DNA from: Lentzea albida | Lineage (GTDB): Bacteria; Actinomycetota; Actinomycetes; Mycobacteriales; Pseudonocardiaceae | Assembly (NCBI RefSeq): GCF_900111005.1 | Contig: NZ_FOFV01000006.1 | Span: 248,001 to 312,000 of the forward strand | DNA length: 64,000 nt | Direction of reading: 5' to 3' | In this document: positions 10,960-20,319 of the stretch, piece after piece | Layout of the letters: the number at the start of each line of letters is the position of its first letter | How positions within the stretch are numbered: position 1 is the first letter of the stretch | Position numbers and translations under genes: made by a program | The notes under the pieces: model-generated | What the model was told of the DNA's origin: nothing | Seen by the model: only the letters and a program-made list of their open reading frames with translations | The model's database searches: none

Positions 10960-12093
10960 TCACGACCGTTGCGGCAGCCCGAACACCTGCTCGCGCGCCA
11001 CGGCCAGCGCCGAGTGCAGCGCCCCCGAACGCACCGGCTTCGCGGTGATCTGCGCGAGGTGCACCGGAGTGCGCGGCACGACGAGCTTCAGCAGTTCGAC
11101 GGCCACGAGGTCGCACAACGTCTCGCCGCCCGCGTGCGCCACCGCGCCGGACAACAGCACGAGCTCCGGGTCGAGCACGCACACGACGTTCGCGAGCCCG
11201 AGCGCGATCCGGTGCGCGAGAGCCGTGAGGAACGCCTTGCCCTCGGTGCCGGCGTTCAGGGCGTGCGCCACGGCGTCCAGCCCGGTCGGCGCGGAGATCC
11301 CGTACTCGGCCGCCAGCGCGACGATCGCGTCGCTGTCGACCTGGTCGCCGTAGCGGCCGCCCGGGATCTGCATGGAGTCGATCTCGCCCGCGCCGCCCGT
11401 GACACCGCGCAGCAGCGTGCCGTTGACCACGACCGCCGACCCGATCTCGTCCGCGGGCCAGAACAGCACGAAGTTGCGCACCCCGCTGGCGCGGCCGGAG
11501 CTCATCTCCTCCAGCGCGGCGAGGTTGATGTCGTTCTCGATCGACACCGGCACGCCGAGCAGCTCGCGCAACGTCGACGGCAGGTCGACGGCCTCGAGGC
11601 CCGGCAGGTGCGGCGCGAACCCGAGGTGCCCGGTCGCCGGGTCCACCGCACCGGGCGTCCCGACCACGACGTGCGACAACGCGTCGAGCGACAGGCCCGC
11701 CAGGACCGCCGCCTTCTGCACGGTCTCGCGGAAGACCGGGAGGGTGTTCTCCTTGGGCATCGGCGCGCTGTGCTCGGCCAGCAACGACCCGGTGATGTCC
11801 GCGATGGCCACGTCGATCAGCTCGGCCGACAGCGCCACCGCCGCCACGTGTCCGACGCCGCCGTTGACGGCCCACATCTGCGCACGCGGGCCGCGCCCAC
11901 CCCCGCGCAACCCCGTACGGACGACCATGCCGTCCTCCTCGAGCCGCGCCAGCAGCTGGGCGGTGGCGGGCTTGGACAGCCCGATCACCTCTTCCAGCTC
12001 GGCCCGCGTCATCGCCCCGCTGCGCAGCAACGTCTCGATCGCGGCCCGGTCGTTGATCTCCCGCAGCAGCCGCGGGCTCCCTGTCCGTGTCAT
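10960..12093 (-). CDS. ROK family transcriptional regulator
   Basis: 377 residues. N-terminal winged helix-turn-helix (about residues 25-70: MTRAELEEVIGLSKPATAQLLARLEEDG) fused to a ROK sugar-kinase-like domain. The kinase ATP-binding DxGGT is absent. The usual ExGH motif reads EIDS, and the Cys-rich zinc loop that normally follows it has no cysteines, so this is a repressor-type ROK without catalytic or zinc site. It overlaps nrnA by 4 bp, so it is translationally coupled to it. Effector and targets unknown; carbohydrate sensing is the family norm. Confidence 0.85.
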   Translation of the reverse strand: MTRTGSPRLLREINDRAAIETLLRSGAMTRAELEEVIGLSKPATAQLLARLEEDGMVVRTGLRGGGRGPRAQMWAVNGGVGHVAAVALSAELIDVAIADITGSLLAEHSAPMPKENTLPVFRETVQKAAVLAGLSLDALSHVVVGTPGAVDPATGHLGFAPHLPGLEAVDLPSTLRELLGVPVSIENDINLAALEEMSSGRASGVRNFVLFWPADEIGSAVVVNGTLLRGVTGGAGEIDSMQIPGGRYGDQVDSDAIVALAAEYGISAPTGLDAVAHALNAGTEGKAFLTALAHRIALGLANVVCVLDPELVLLSGAVAHAGGETLCDLVAVELLKLVVPRTPVHLAQITAKPVRSGALHSALAVAREQVFGLPQRS

Positions 12094-13076
12094 GACTCCA
12101 CCCGCTCCAACGCGCCCTTGAGCGCGGCGACGACCTGCTCCGCGGTCCCGTCGAAGGTGAACCCGGCCGCCAGCCGGTGCCCGCCACCTCCGAGGACCTG
12201 CGCCACCTCACGAACGTCCACCCGGCTCACGGCCCGCAGCGACACGGACCAGAACCCGGGCCTGAGCTCCTTCACCACGGCCGCGACCTCGGCCTCGGAG
12301 GCGGAACGGACCACGTCGATCACGCTCTCGACCTCCTCGCTGCGCACCTCACGCGCGTCGTCGAGGCTCACGACCGCATGCGCGAGCCCCAGGCCGTGCG
12401 CCGCCTTCTGGTCAAGCTCCGCCTTGGCCAGTACGCGCGACAACATGCCGAGGTAGGCGAACGGGTGCGAGTCCATCAACGGACGCGTGACGGCGTACGC
12501 GTCCACTCCGGTCTCCAGCAGCCGCGCGGCGATCTTGTGCGCCTCCGGCCCGGCCTTGCGGAAGCCGCCGGTGTCGGTCACCAGCCCGGCGTACAGGCAC
12601 CGCGCGATGGGCTCGTCGATCTCGACGTCCATCTCGTCCAGCAACCTGAGCGCGATGAGCGCCGTGGCCTCCGCCTGCGAGTCGACGCAGTGCAACGTCC
12701 CGTACCGCGTGTTCGACACGTGGTGGTCCACGACGACGACGGGGCCCGTGCAGTTCGTGACGCGGTCACCGAGCGGCCCGAGCCGTTGCACGCTGCCGGT
12801 GTCCATGACGACCAGGAACTCGGGCGCCTGCGGCACCTCGTCGCGGTGGACGAGCAACCCCGCGGTGTCCAAGGCCTTCAGGCTCTCGGGCACGGTCTCC
12901 GGCTCGCCGAACGCGACTCGCACCGCGACCCCGCGCCGGTGCAGCGCGAGCCCCACCGCCAGGGCGCTCCCGAGCGTGTCGGCGTCGGGGTTGATGTGAC
13001 TGAGGAGGGTCACGTCACGGGCACCGGCCAGCAGTCGCGCGGCCTCGGCGATGGTGGTGCTCAGGTCGTCTGCCAC
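12090..13076 (-). CDS. nrnA: DHH-family phosphoesterase NrnA (oligoribonuclease / pAp phosphatase)
   Basis: 328 residues. Degrades nanoRNA (2-5 nt) to mononucleotides and can dephosphorylate pAp, in the cytoplasm. Visible metal-binding motifs are HINPDADTLGSALA, VVMDTGS, the DHH motif in VVDHHVSNTRYG, and TDTGGFRKA. The C-terminal DHHA1 domain carries GGGGHRLAAG. It lies downstream of rbfA as in many Gram-positives, but a strong terminator separates them. It overlaps the ROK regulator by 4 bp. Confidence 0.94.
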   Translation of the reverse strand: MADDLSTTIAEAARLLAGARDVTLLSHINPDADTLGSALAVGLALHRRGVAVRVAFGEPETVPESLKALDTAGLLVHRDEVPQAPEFLVVMDTGSVQRLGPLGDRVTNCTGPVVVVDHHVSNTRYGTLHCVDSQAEATALIALRLLDEMDVEIDEPIARCLYAGLVTDTGGFRKAGPEAHKIAARLLETGVDAYAVTRPLMDSHPFAYLGMLSRVLAKAELDQKAAHGLGLAHAVVSLDDAREVRSEEVESVIDVVRSASEAEVAAVVKELRPGFWSVSLRAVSRVDVREVAQVLGGGGHRLAAGFTFDGTAEQVVAALKGALERVES

Positions 13077-13188
13077 AGGGAGACGTTAGCCGTTGACCGT
13101 CTCGAAGTGCGGTAGGGCACCCTCGGACAAGACAGTTTCCATCCGATTACGGCGGTGGTGTGCCGAGTGGACGATCGGGCCGGAAACG

Positions 13189-13222
13189 CCAGGGCGGACA
13201 CGTCGCAACGTGTCCGCCCTGG
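13189..13222 (-). terminator. Hairpin terminator after rbfA
   Basis: Perfect 15-bp arms (13189-13203 / 13208-13222) around a cgca loop, about 55 bases downstream of the rbfA stop on the minus strand. A weak T-rich stretch follows. It marks the end of the rimP-nusA-infB-rbfA operon. Confidence 0.85.
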
Positions 13223-13277
13223 TGTGAAGCCGTCCATCGAGGACTCGACCGCAAGAGGCCCAGCCCTCGCCGAGGAC

Positions 13278-13730
13278 TCAGTCCTCGTCCTCGTCGTCTT
13301 CCTTCGGCGCCTTGTACGGGTCCGCCTCGCCGGCCGGAGAGGCACCCACCGCACGCCGAGCCACCTCGGCGTCCGCGGCCTGGGCCTTCGCCAGCAGCTC
13401 GTCCATCTTCCGAGCCGCGTCCGGCACGGTGTCGGTCATGAACGTCAGCGTGGGCGTGAACCGCACCCCGGTCTGCGCTCCGACCAGCGACCGCAACACG
13501 CCCTTGGCCTTCTCGAGGGCCGCGGCGGCACCGGCGTAGTCGGGCTCGGTGTCCAGGCGCTCACCGAGAACGGTGTAGTACACCGTCGCGTCGTGCAGGT
13601 CGCCGGTCACCTTGGTGTCGGTGATCGTGACCCGCGCCAGACGCGGGTCCTTCACCTCGTGCTCCAGAGCCGAAGCGACGATCTGCGAGATCCGCTTGGC
13701 GAGCTTGCGGGCACGTGCCGTGTCGGCCAC
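13278..13730 (-). CDS. rbfA: 30S ribosome-binding factor RbfA
   Basis: 150 residues. Assists late maturation of the 16S 5' end and cold adaptation of the small subunit. The KH-like core reads [27 protein letters not shown] and [11 protein letters not shown]. The tail is acidic (EDDEDED). I chose the GTG at 13730 because GGAAGGGGAGG precedes it; a frame start at 13847 would only read back into the DUF503 gene. It is the last gene before the operon terminator, 13 bp after DUF503. Confidence 0.95.
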   Translation of the reverse strand: MADTARARKLAKRISQIVASALEHEVKDPRLARVTITDTKVTGDLHDATVYYTVLGERLDTEPDYAGAAAALEKAKGVLRSLVGAQTGVRFTPTLTFMTDTVPDAARKMDELLAKAQAADAEVARRAVGASPAGEADPYKAPKEDDEDED

Positions 13731-13743
13731 GAGCCTCCCCTTC

Positions 13744-14040
13744 CTAGTCGTCCTCCGGCCCGACGAGACGCGTCCGGGCGGAGAGCAGTTCCAGTTCGGG
13801 CCGTCCCGCGACCAGCCTTTCACAGCCGGCCAGGACGTCCCTGACATGCGCCGCGTCGGCCGCGACGGCGGCGACGCCGATCAACGCCCGCCGGTGCAGG
13901 TCCTGATGACCCGCCTCGGACGCGGCGACCTCGAAGCGCTTGCGCAGTTCGGCCACGACGGGCCGCACCACCGAACGCTTCTCCTTCAACGAATGGACGT
14001 CGCCGAGCAACACGTCCAGTTCCAGAGCACCCACGTACAT
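13744..14040 (-). CDS. DUF503 (YlxP-like) protein
   Basis: 98 residues with the family signature [28 protein letters not shown]. It is a small cytoplasmic protein found between infB and rbfA in many Gram-positive genomes. Its place suggests a role in translation or ribosome assembly, but no biochemical role can be stated. The ATG at 14040 has GGAGG 9 bases upstream. That ribosome site lies just past the infB terminator hairpin. Confidence 0.88.
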   Translation of the reverse strand: MYVGALELDVLLGDVHSLKEKRSVVRPVVAELRKRFEVAASEAGHQDLHRRALIGVAAVAADAAHVRDVLAGCERLVAGRPELELLSARTRLVGPEDD

Positions 14041-14061
14041 GGGCAAGATCCTCCAGAAGAA

Positions 14062-14101
14062 AGGGGTGCGGAGCCACCGGTTAAAACGGCTCCGCACCCC
14101 T
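14062..14101 (-). terminator. Hairpin after infB
   Basis: 14-bp perfect arms (14062-14075 / 14088-14101) around a 12-base loop that starts 13 bases past the infB stop. The ribosome site of DUF503 begins within about 10 bases after the hairpin, so this may be a partial terminator or an mRNA-processing element that lowers DUF503-rbfA expression relative to infB. Confidence 0.75.
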
Positions 14102-14113
14102 CACGTCAACCGA

Positions 14114-17100
14114 CTAGGCGCGCGGCTTCTCGCGCATCTCGAAGGTCTCGATGATGTCTTCCAGCTTGAGGTCGCTGTAGTTGCCGAGCGTGAGACCACA
14201 CTCGAAACCTTCGCGGACCTCGGTGGCGTCGTCCTTGAACCGCTTGAGCGAGCTGATCGGGAGGTTCTCCGCGATCACCTTGCCGTCACGGAGCAGGCGA
14301 GCACGCGCGTTGCGGCGGATCTCGCCCGACAGGACCATGCAACCCGCGATCGTGCCGACCTTGGAGGACTTGAAGACGTCGCGGACCTCGGCGCGGCCGA
14401 GCTGGACCTCTTCGAACTCCGGCTTGAGGAGACCCTTGAGGGCCGCCTCGATCTCGTCGATCGCCTGGTAGATGACCGTGTAGTACCGGACGTCCACGCC
14501 TTCGCGGTTCGCGAGCTCGGTCGCCTTGCCCTCGGCCCGGACGTTGAAGCCCAGGACGATGGCGGAACCGGCCACGGCGAGGTTGATGTCGCCTTCGGTG
14601 ATGCCACCGACACCGCGGTGGATCACGCGCAGCTCGACGTCGTCGCCGACCTCGATCTTCATGAGCGCGTCCTCGAGGGCCTCGACGGTACCCGAGTTGT
14701 CACCCTTGATGATCAAGGTGAGTGCCGAGGTCTCCTTCAGCGCTGCGTCCAGGTCCTCCAGGCTGACGCGCTTGCGCTTCGCCGCGTTGGCGGCGTTGCG
14801 GGTGCGGGCCTGACGACGCTCGGCGATCTGGCGGGCGACGCGGTCCTCGTCGACGACGAGGAACGAGTCACCGGCGCGCGGCACCGAGGTCAGACCGATG
14901 ACCTGCACCGGACGCGACGGGGTCGCGTCGTGCACGTCGTCGCCGTGCTCGTCGACCATGCGGCGGACGCGACCGTACGCGTCACCCGCGACGATCGAGT
15001 CACCCACGCGGAGCGTTCCGCGCTGGACCAGAACCGTGGCGACCGGACCGCGACCGCGGTCGAGGTGCGCCTCGATCGCGACACCCTGGGCCTCCATGGC
15101 CGGGTTGGCCCGGAGGTCCAGCGACGCGTCGGCCGTCAACAGGATGGCCTCGAGGAGACCGTCGATGTTGATGCCCTGCTTCGCCGAGATGTCGACGAAC
15201 ATGGTCTCGCCGCCGTACTCCTCGGCGACCAGGCCGTACTCGGTCAGCTGCTGGCGGATCTTGGAGGGGTTCGCACCCTCCTTGTCGATCTTGTTCACCG
15301 CGACCACGATCGGCGCCTGGGCGGCCTGCGCGTGGTTGATCGCCTCGACCGTCTGCGGCATCACGCCGTCGTCAGCGGCGACGACGATGACCGCGATGTC
15401 GGTCGAGTTCGCACCACGGGCGCGCATGGCGGTGAACGCCTCGTGACCCGGGGTGTCGATGAAGGTGATGAGTCGCTCGTTGCCCTCGAGCTCCGTCCGC
15501 ACCTGGTACGCACCGATGTGCTGCGTGATGCCGCCGGCCTCGCCCTCGTGCACCTTCGCCTTGCGGATGGTGTCGAGGAGTCGGGTCTTGCCGTGGTCGA
15601 CGTGACCCATGACGGTGACGACCGGCGGGCGGACCTGCAGGTCCTCCTCGTCGCCGGCGTCCTCGCCGTAGGTGATGTCGAACGTCTCGAGCAGCTCGCG
15701 GTCCTCCTCCTCGGGGGACACGACCTGCACGACGTAGTTCATCTCGGAGCCGAGCAGCTCCAGGATCTCGTCGGACACCGACTGGGTCGCCGTGACCATC
15801 TCGCCCAGGTGGAAGAGCACCTGCACGAGCGACGCCGGGTTGGCGTTGATCTTGTCGGCGAAGTCGGTCAGCGAGGCACCGCGCGGCAGGCGGATCGTCT
15901 CGCCACTGCCCTTGGGCAGGCGGACGCCACCGACCGAAGGCGCCTGCATGTTGTCCATGTACTCCTGGCGCTTCTGCCGCTTGGACTTGCGTCCACGGCG
16001 CGCCGGACCACCCGGACGACCGAAGGCACCAGCGGTACCGCCGCGACCAGCGCCGCCACCGCCACCGGGACGACCGCGGAAACCGCCGCCACCGGCGGGT
16101 GCGCCGCCGCCACCACCGGCACCACCGGGACGGAAGCCACCGCCACCGCCACCGCCGCCACCGGGACGGAAGCCACCGCCACCGCCACCGCCGCCACCGG
16201 GACGGAAGCCACCGCCACCGCCACCGCCACCGCCGCCGCGGAAGCCGCCACCGCCGCCGCCCCCACCGGGACGACCGCCGCCACCGCCACCGCCACCGGG
16301 ACGGCCACCGCCGCCACCAGGGCCAGGACGGTTACCGGCCGGACGGCCGGGCATCATGCCGGGGTTCGGCCGCGGGGGCATGTTGCCGGGGTTCGGGCGA
16401 GGACCACCCTGGCCCGGAGCCGGACGAGGACCGCCCTGACCGGGGCCGGGACGGCCGCCACCCTGCGCGGCAGCCGGACGCGGACCACCCTGGCCGGGCG
16501 CGCCACCGGGACGGGGCGTGGCCGGACGCGGGTCGCCGGGCTTCGGGCCGCCCGCGGGGCGGTCGCCGCCCTGCTCGGGCCGCGGGCCGGGACGAGGTCC
16601 AGGACGAGGCGCGGGAGCGTTGCCGCCACCGACGCCGAAGGGGTTGTTGCCCGGACGCGGGGCACGCGGACCCGCAGGCTTGGGGGCCTGCGTGCGCGGC
16701 GGCACCACGGACTGGGACTGCCCGCCGGCGGACGCGGCCGGAGCCTGCGGCTGCTGCTGGGGCGCTGCGGGCTGCTGCGGAGCCGGGCGCGGGCCCGGAC
16801 GGGGACCGCCACCGGGCTTGGCGCCAGGTGCCGGGGCAGCCTTCGGGGCGGCCGGAGCCGACGCGGCGGGTGCCGGTGCGGCGGCCGGGGCCTGGGACTG
16901 CACGGGTGCCGGTGCGGGCGCCGCGGGAGCCGGAGTCTGCGCGGCAGAAGCTGCCGGAGCGGGCTTCGGGGCCGGCGGGCGCGGGGCGGCCGGACGGGGT
17001 CCGGGCATGCCCTTGGGCGCAGCGGGCTTGTCGGCCGCAGGCTTCGACTCCGCCGGTGCGGCGGGCGCTGCTGCGGCAGCGGGTGCGGGTGCCTTGGGCT

Positions 17101-17296
17101 TCGGAGCGGACGGCTTGGGGGCCGGCTTCGAAGACTTGGCCTCGTACGCGTCACGGAGCCGGCGGGCCACGGGGGCCTCGACGGTCGACGACGCGGACTT
17201 CACGTACTCGCCCTGTTCGGCGAGCTTGTTGAGAACTTCCTTGCTCGTAACACCGAGCTCTTTCGCGAGCTCGTGCACGCGGGCCTTGCCTGCCAC
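14114..17296 (-). CDS. infB: Translation initiation factor IF-2
   Basis: 1060 residues, longer than most IF-2. GTPase that positions fMet-tRNA on the 30S subunit. Layout: IF2_N helices (1-45), an Ala/Pro-rich linker (about 50-225), a Gly/Arg/Pro linker with long poly-Gly runs (about 225-425), a second IF2_N-like segment, the G domain (GHVDHGKT near 563, then [12 protein letters not shown]), and C-terminal barrels. The GTG at 17296 follows AGGAGAG; earlier in-frame starts are unsupported. It sits between ylxR and DUF503. The poly-Gly part contains a 36-bp tandem repeat. Confidence 0.97.
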   Translation of the reverse strand: MAGKARVHELAKELGVTSKEVLNKLAEQGEYVKSASSTVEAPVARRLRDAYEAKSSKPAPKPSAPKPKAPAPAAAAAPAAPAESKPAADKPAAPKGMPGPRPAAPRPPAPKPAPAASAAQTPAPAAPAPAPVQSQAPAAAPAPAASAPAAPKAAPAPGAKPGGGPRPGPRPAPQQPAAPQQQPQAPAASAGGQSQSVVPPRTQAPKPAGPRAPRPGNNPFGVGGGNAPAPRPGPRPGPRPEQGGDRPAGGPKPGDPRPATPRPGGAPGQGGPRPAAAQGGGRPGPGQGGPRPAPGQGGPRPNPGNMPPRPNPGMMPGRPAGNRPGPGGGGGRPGGGGGGGGRPGGGGGGGGFRGGGGGGGGGGFRPGGGGGGGGGFRPGGGGGGGGGFRPGGAGGGGGAPAGGGGFRGRPGGGGGAGRGGTAGAFGRPGGPARRGRKSKRQKRQEYMDNMQAPSVGGVRLPKGSGETIRLPRGASLTDFADKINANPASLVQVLFHLGEMVTATQSVSDEILELLGSEMNYVVQVVSPEEEDRELLETFDITYGEDAGDEEDLQVRPPVVTVMGHVDHGKTRLLDTIRKAKVHEGEAGGITQHIGAYQVRTELEGNERLITFIDTPGHEAFTAMRARGANSTDIAVIVVAADDGVMPQTVEAINHAQAAQAPIVVAVNKIDKEGANPSKIRQQLTEYGLVAEEYGGETMFVDISAKQGINIDGLLEAILLTADASLDLRANPAMEAQGVAIEAHLDRGRGPVATVLVQRGTLRVGDSIVAGDAYGRVRRMVDEHGDDVHDATPSRPVQVIGLTSVPRAGDSFLVVDEDRVARQIAERRQARTRNAANAAKRKRVSLEDLDAALKETSALTLIIKGDNSGTVEALEDALMKIEVGDDVELRVIHRGVGGITEGDINLAVAGSAIVLGFNVRAEGKATELANREGVDVRYYTVIYQAIDEIEAALKGLLKPEFEEVQLGRAEVRDVFKSSKVGTIAGCMVLSGEIRRNARARLLRDGKVIAENLPISSLKRFKDDATEVREGFECGLTLGNYSDLKLEDIIETFEMREKPRA
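16125..16228. repeat. 36-bp tandem repeat inside infB
   Basis: Two exact 36-bp units (16125-16160 and 16161-16196) and the first 32 bases of a third (16197-16228). On the minus strand each unit encodes the 12-residue block [12 protein letters not shown] of the IF-2 linker. Exact repeats of this kind are prone to slippage, so copy number may vary among strains. Confidence 0.9.
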
Positions 17297-17384
17297 TGCT
17301 CTCCTAGGTCGTGAGGCCGGCGGGCAAGTTCCCATCGACCTCGTCTTAACGTCGCGCGTTCATGTCTTCAGCTTCACGGCTGAC

Positions 17385-17735
17385 TCATGACGGGTCGACC
17401 TGCTTCCTTGTTGCTTGCTGGCCCCGGGGCTGTCCCGCGGCCAAGTTCCCGTGCTGCTCCACGTGCTCGCGCAACGAAGCGACGTCGAGTGCTCCCTGGA
17501 CCCGGAGGGCCCGCGAGAACGCCCGTCGCCGCTCGGCGTTGCGGAGACATTCGAGATCGAAATGCAACCAAGCACCCCGACCAGGAAGCCGCCGATGGAC
17601 GTCCGGAACCACCGAACCGCCCACCGCGACCACTCGCAGCAGCTCAGACGGCAACGTCCGGGTACGGCATCCGATGCACGTTCGAACAGGGCCGATGCGC
17701 TGGGAGACCGAACCTGACGTTGAACCGTTGATAAT
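17385..17735 (-). CDS. ylxR: YlxR (DUF448) RNA-binding protein, start codon unusual
   Basis: The conserved body is clear: VRTCIGCRTRTLPSELL with the paired CxxC, then RRLPGRGAWLH and RRRAFSRALRV. YlxR-type proteins bind RNA and lie between nusA and infB. The frame is open from the nusA stop at 17751 but contains no ATG, GTG, TTG or CTG before the CxxC motif. The only well-placed initiator is ATT at 17733-17735, with AGGGG five bases upstream, giving 116 residues. A TTG at 17654 would remove the conserved motif. The protein call is sure; the exact start is not. Confidence 0.85.
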   Translation of the reverse strand: MINGSTSGSVSQRIGPVRTCIGCRTRTLPSELLRVVAVGGSVVPDVHRRLPGRGAWLHFDLECLRNAERRRAFSRALRVQGALDVASLREHVEQHGNLAAGQPRGQQATRKQVDPS

Positions 17736-17750
17736 TCTATCCCCTGGAGC

Positions 17751-18764
17751 TCATTCAGCCGAACCGGATGTGACCGCACCGGCGGCCGGAGCCTCCGCGT
17801 CACTGCGGATGTCGATGCGCCAACCCGTCAGGCGGGCGGCCAGACGGGCGTTCTGCCCCTCCTTGCCGATCGCCAGCGAGAGCTGGAAGTCCGGCACCAC
17901 GACCCTGGCCGTCTTGGCCCGCTCGTCGAGCACCGTCACCGATACAACCTTCGCAGGTGACAAGGCATTCCCGACGAACGTGGCCGCGTCGTCCGAGTGG
18001 TCGATGATGTCGATCTTCTCGCCGCCGAGCTCGTGCATGACGTTGCGCACACGGGCGCCCATGGGGCCGATGCAGGCACCCTTGGCGTTCACTCCGGCAA
18101 CCGTTGATTTCACCGCGATCTTCGAACGGTGACCTGCCTCACGTGCCACCGCGGGGATCTCCACGGTGCCGTCCGCGATCTCCGGGACCTCGAGGGCGAA
18201 CAGCCGCCGCACGAGGTTCGGGTGGGTGCGCGAGAGGGCGATCTGCGGCCCGCGGGCGCCGCGGGAGACGCTCACGACGTAGCACTTGATGCGCTCGCCG
18301 TGGTTGTACTGCTCGCCCGGAACCTGCTCGGCCGGCGGCAGCACGCCCTCGGTGTCGCCCACCTGGACGACGACCATGCCGCGGGCGTTCGCGCGGGCGT
18401 CGCGCTGCACGACACCGGCGATGATCTCGCCCTCCTTGGCGGCGAACTCGCCGAAGGTGCGCTCGTGCTCCGCGTCGCGCAGGCGCTGCAGGATGACCTG
18501 GCGCGCCGTCGTGGCGGCGATCCGGCCGAAGCCCTCCGGGGTGTCGTCCCACTCCTCCTGGACCGCGCCGTCCGGCCCCAGGTCCTGCGCGAGCACGCGC
18601 ACGACGCCGGTCTTGCGGTCGATCTCCACGCGCGAGTGCGTCGCGTGCCCTTCGGTGTGCTTGTAGGCGGTCAGCAGCGCTGACTCGATCGCCTCCAGGA
18701 CCGTCTCGAAGGGGATGTCCTTTTCACGTTCGATCGCCCTCAGGGCGGCGATGTCGACGTTCAC
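17751..18764 (-). CDS. nusA: Transcription termination/antitermination factor NusA
   Basis: 337 residues, the short actinobacterial form without C-terminal acidic repeats. Order: N-terminal RNA-polymerase-binding domain ([29 protein letters not shown]), S1 domain (about 105-175), then two KH domains ([14 protein letters not shown] and [16 protein letters not shown]). It modulates pausing, termination and rRNA antitermination. The GTG start at 18764 overlaps the rimP stop by 4 bp (GTGA), so it is coupled to rimP; the frame continues upstream but that part is rimP antisense frame. Confidence 0.97.
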   Translation of the reverse strand: MNVDIAALRAIEREKDIPFETVLEAIESALLTAYKHTEGHATHSRVEIDRKTGVVRVLAQDLGPDGAVQEEWDDTPEGFGRIAATTARQVILQRLRDAEHERTFGEFAAKEGEIIAGVVQRDARANARGMVVVQVGDTEGVLPPAEQVPGEQYNHGERIKCYVVSVSRGARGPQIALSRTHPNLVRRLFALEVPEIADGTVEIPAVAREAGHRSKIAVKSTVAGVNAKGACIGPMGARVRNVMHELGGEKIDIIDHSDDAATFVGNALSPAKVVSVTVLDERAKTARVVVPDFQLSLAIGKEGQNARLAARLTGWRIDIRSDAEAPAAGAVTSGSAE

Positions 18765-19285
18765 CTCGGCTCCTCCTCCGGTGCTTTCCGAGTGAGCCGA
18801 GCCAGTTCCTCGACCGGCGGCTGCTTGAACTCGATCTCCATGACCGCGCGTTCGATGTGTCGGTACTCCACGCGCCGCAGCTCGCCCTGGTGCAGCAGCT
18901 CGACCCCGGTCTCGTCGCACTGGCCCACCCGGCCGAACCACTCGGCCTTCTCGGGCTGCTTGACCTTCACGAGACGCAGGTGCGCGCGCTTCCAGTGGCG
19001 GGGGCGGGTGAGCGGGCGGTCCACACCCGGCGAGGTGACCTCGAGGGTGTACGGCCCGTTGATGATGTGGTCGTGCTCGTCGAGTGCGGCGGAGACCACG
19101 CGGCTCGCCTCGGCGACCTCGTCGAGCCCGATGCCGTCCTCACCGTCCACGACGACCTTGACCAGACGGCGGCGCCCAGCCTGATTCACGTCGAGCGCGT
19201 CGAGGTCGAAGCCGACGGCTTCGAGAGCTTCCCGCACAACGGGTGCTAGCTGCGCGGAAAGCTCTCCGCGCGGCGGGCTGGACAC
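18761..19285 (-). CDS. rimP: Ribosome maturation factor RimP
   Basis: 174 residues. Needed for maturation of the 30S subunit. Characteristic pieces are [23 protein letters not shown] and the conserved [17 protein letters not shown] start at 19285 with AAGGAG upstream. First gene of the operon rimP-nusA-ylxR-infB-DUF503-rbfA. The roughly 120-bp gap to the divergent lipoprotein gene (19286-19404) must hold the operon promoter; a TAGTCT -10-like hexamer on the minus strand (19355-19360 area) is the best I see. Confidence 0.95.
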   Translation of the reverse strand: MSSPPRGELSAQLAPVVREALEAVGFDLDALDVNQAGRRRLVKVVVDGEDGIGLDEVAEASRVVSAALDEHDHIINGPYTLEVTSPGVDRPLTRPRHWKRAHLRLVKVKQPEKAEWFGRVGQCDETGVELLHQGELRRVEYRHIERAVMEIEFKQPPVEELARLTRKAPEEEPR

Positions 19286-19404
19286 GTGGTGTCTCCTTCA
19301 GTTCGAACGCATGAAAACCCCGGCCGACGCTGTTTCCGGCGGCCGTGGACGACCAGACTATCTCGTTCGCCCACCTCCCACCGACCCGCAGGGCTGCTGG
19401 CAAC

Positions 19405-19857
19405 ATGGGTCGCGTGATCTCCGAATCGGTCAGCCGCCGCCGTGTGCTGCTCGCGGTGGCCGCCGCACCGCTCGCCGTTGCGTGCACCACAGAACCGCCG
19501 CCGCCACCGCCTCCGGACCCGCTGGCGGCCCTGGCCGCGCAGGCCCGTGCGGACGCCAGGCTGGCCGAGGGGCTGACGGCGGTGCCCGCCGCCGCGGAGA
19601 TCGCGAAGGCCCGCGGGACGCACGCCTCGTTGTTGCAGGCGGAGGTCGACCGGGAGCGCCCGCCGCTGTCGTCCACGGCACCGCCCGCGCCCACCGCGCC
19701 GCCCACACCGCCGGACCCGCTGGCGGCCCTGCGCACGTCGCTCGACGAGGCGGTCCGCGAGGCCTCGGCCCTCGTCGCCTCGCTGCCCTCCTATCGCGCG
19801 GGCCTCGTCGGCTCGGTGGCCGCCGGCTGCGCGTCGCTGCGGGAGGTGCTCGGATGA
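19405..19857 (+). CDS. Putative Tat-exported lipoprotein
   Basis: About 150 residues. The N-terminus has twin arginines (SRRRVLL), a hydrophobic run and a lipobox-like AVAC, so it is likely exported by Tat and lipid-anchored. Then a Pro-rich stretch, a helical middle and a Pro/Thr linker. It overlaps the following DUF4439 gene by 4 bp (ATGA). ATG at 19405 or GTG at 19414 are both possible; no strong ribosome site helps. I do not recognise a function; the pairing with a ferritin-like protein suggests they act together at the membrane. Confidence 0.75.
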   Translation: MGRVISESVSRRRVLLAVAAAPLAVACTTEPPPPPPPDPLAALAAQARADARLAEGLTAVPAAAEIAKARGTHASLLQAEVDRERPPLSSTAPPAPTAPPTPPDPLAALRTSLDEAVREASALVASLPSYRAGLVGSVAAGCASLREVLG

Positions 19858-20285
19858 ACGTGGACGCCGTCCAGACCGCGCTCGGCACCGAGCACGCGGC
19901 GTTGTGGACCTACGGGATGGTGTCGGCGTTCCTGGGCGACCAGACCGCGGCCGCCGTCGCGGAGGGCGCGAACCTGCACCGGGCCCGCCGGGACACGACC
20001 GAGCGGTGGCTGCGCGACCACAGCGCCACCCCGAACCCGCCCGCGGCCGCCTACCTGCCGCCGTCACCGGTGTCCGACGGTCCCTCGGCGCTCGCCGCGC
20101 TGGTGGCCGTCGAGCAGGACACGTGCGCCGCGTGGCGCGGGGTCCTCGAGCGGACCGACGACCAGGGGCTGCGCACGTCGGCGCTGGAGGCGTTGACGAC
20201 CGCGGCCGTGCGGGCGACGCGCTGGCGGAAGGCGGCGGGCACGACCCCGGCGTCCATCACGATGCCGGGCGTCGCCTCCGGTTAG
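19854..20285 (+). CDS. DUF4439 ferritin-like domain protein
   Basis: 143 residues, all-helical, beginning MNVDAVQTALGTEHAALWTYG; the early Glu-His pair and later EQD match the ferritin-like DUF4439 fold, although a complete di-metal site is not certain. It is translated from an ATG inside the stop of the lipoprotein gene. DUF4439 proteins are an actinobacterial family of unknown role, usually next to a lipoprotein like this one. No signal peptide is visible. Confidence 0.8.
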   Translation: MNVDAVQTALGTEHAALWTYGMVSAFLGDQTAAAVAEGANLHRARRDTTERWLRDHSATPNPPAAAYLPPSPVSDGPSALAALVAVEQDTCAAWRGVLERTDDQGLRTSALEALTTAAVRATRWRKAAGTTPASITMPGVASG

Positions 20286-20319
20286 GCGTGCGGCCCGGTC
20301 GCGGGCCGCCTGCTCCCGG

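Noticed and set aside
16125..16228. Evenly spaced 36-bp repeats considered as a CRISPR array
   Set aside because: Units are adjacent with no spacers and encode the Gly-rich part of IF-2 in frame.
13940..17314. Very long open frame on the plus strand opposite infB, and similar ones opposite pnp (2173-4554), M16 (884-2641) and proS (25549-28317)
   Set aside because: They are antisense frames kept open by high GC content; their translations are low-complexity Arg/Ala/Asp/Val-rich and the opposite strand encodes clear protein families.
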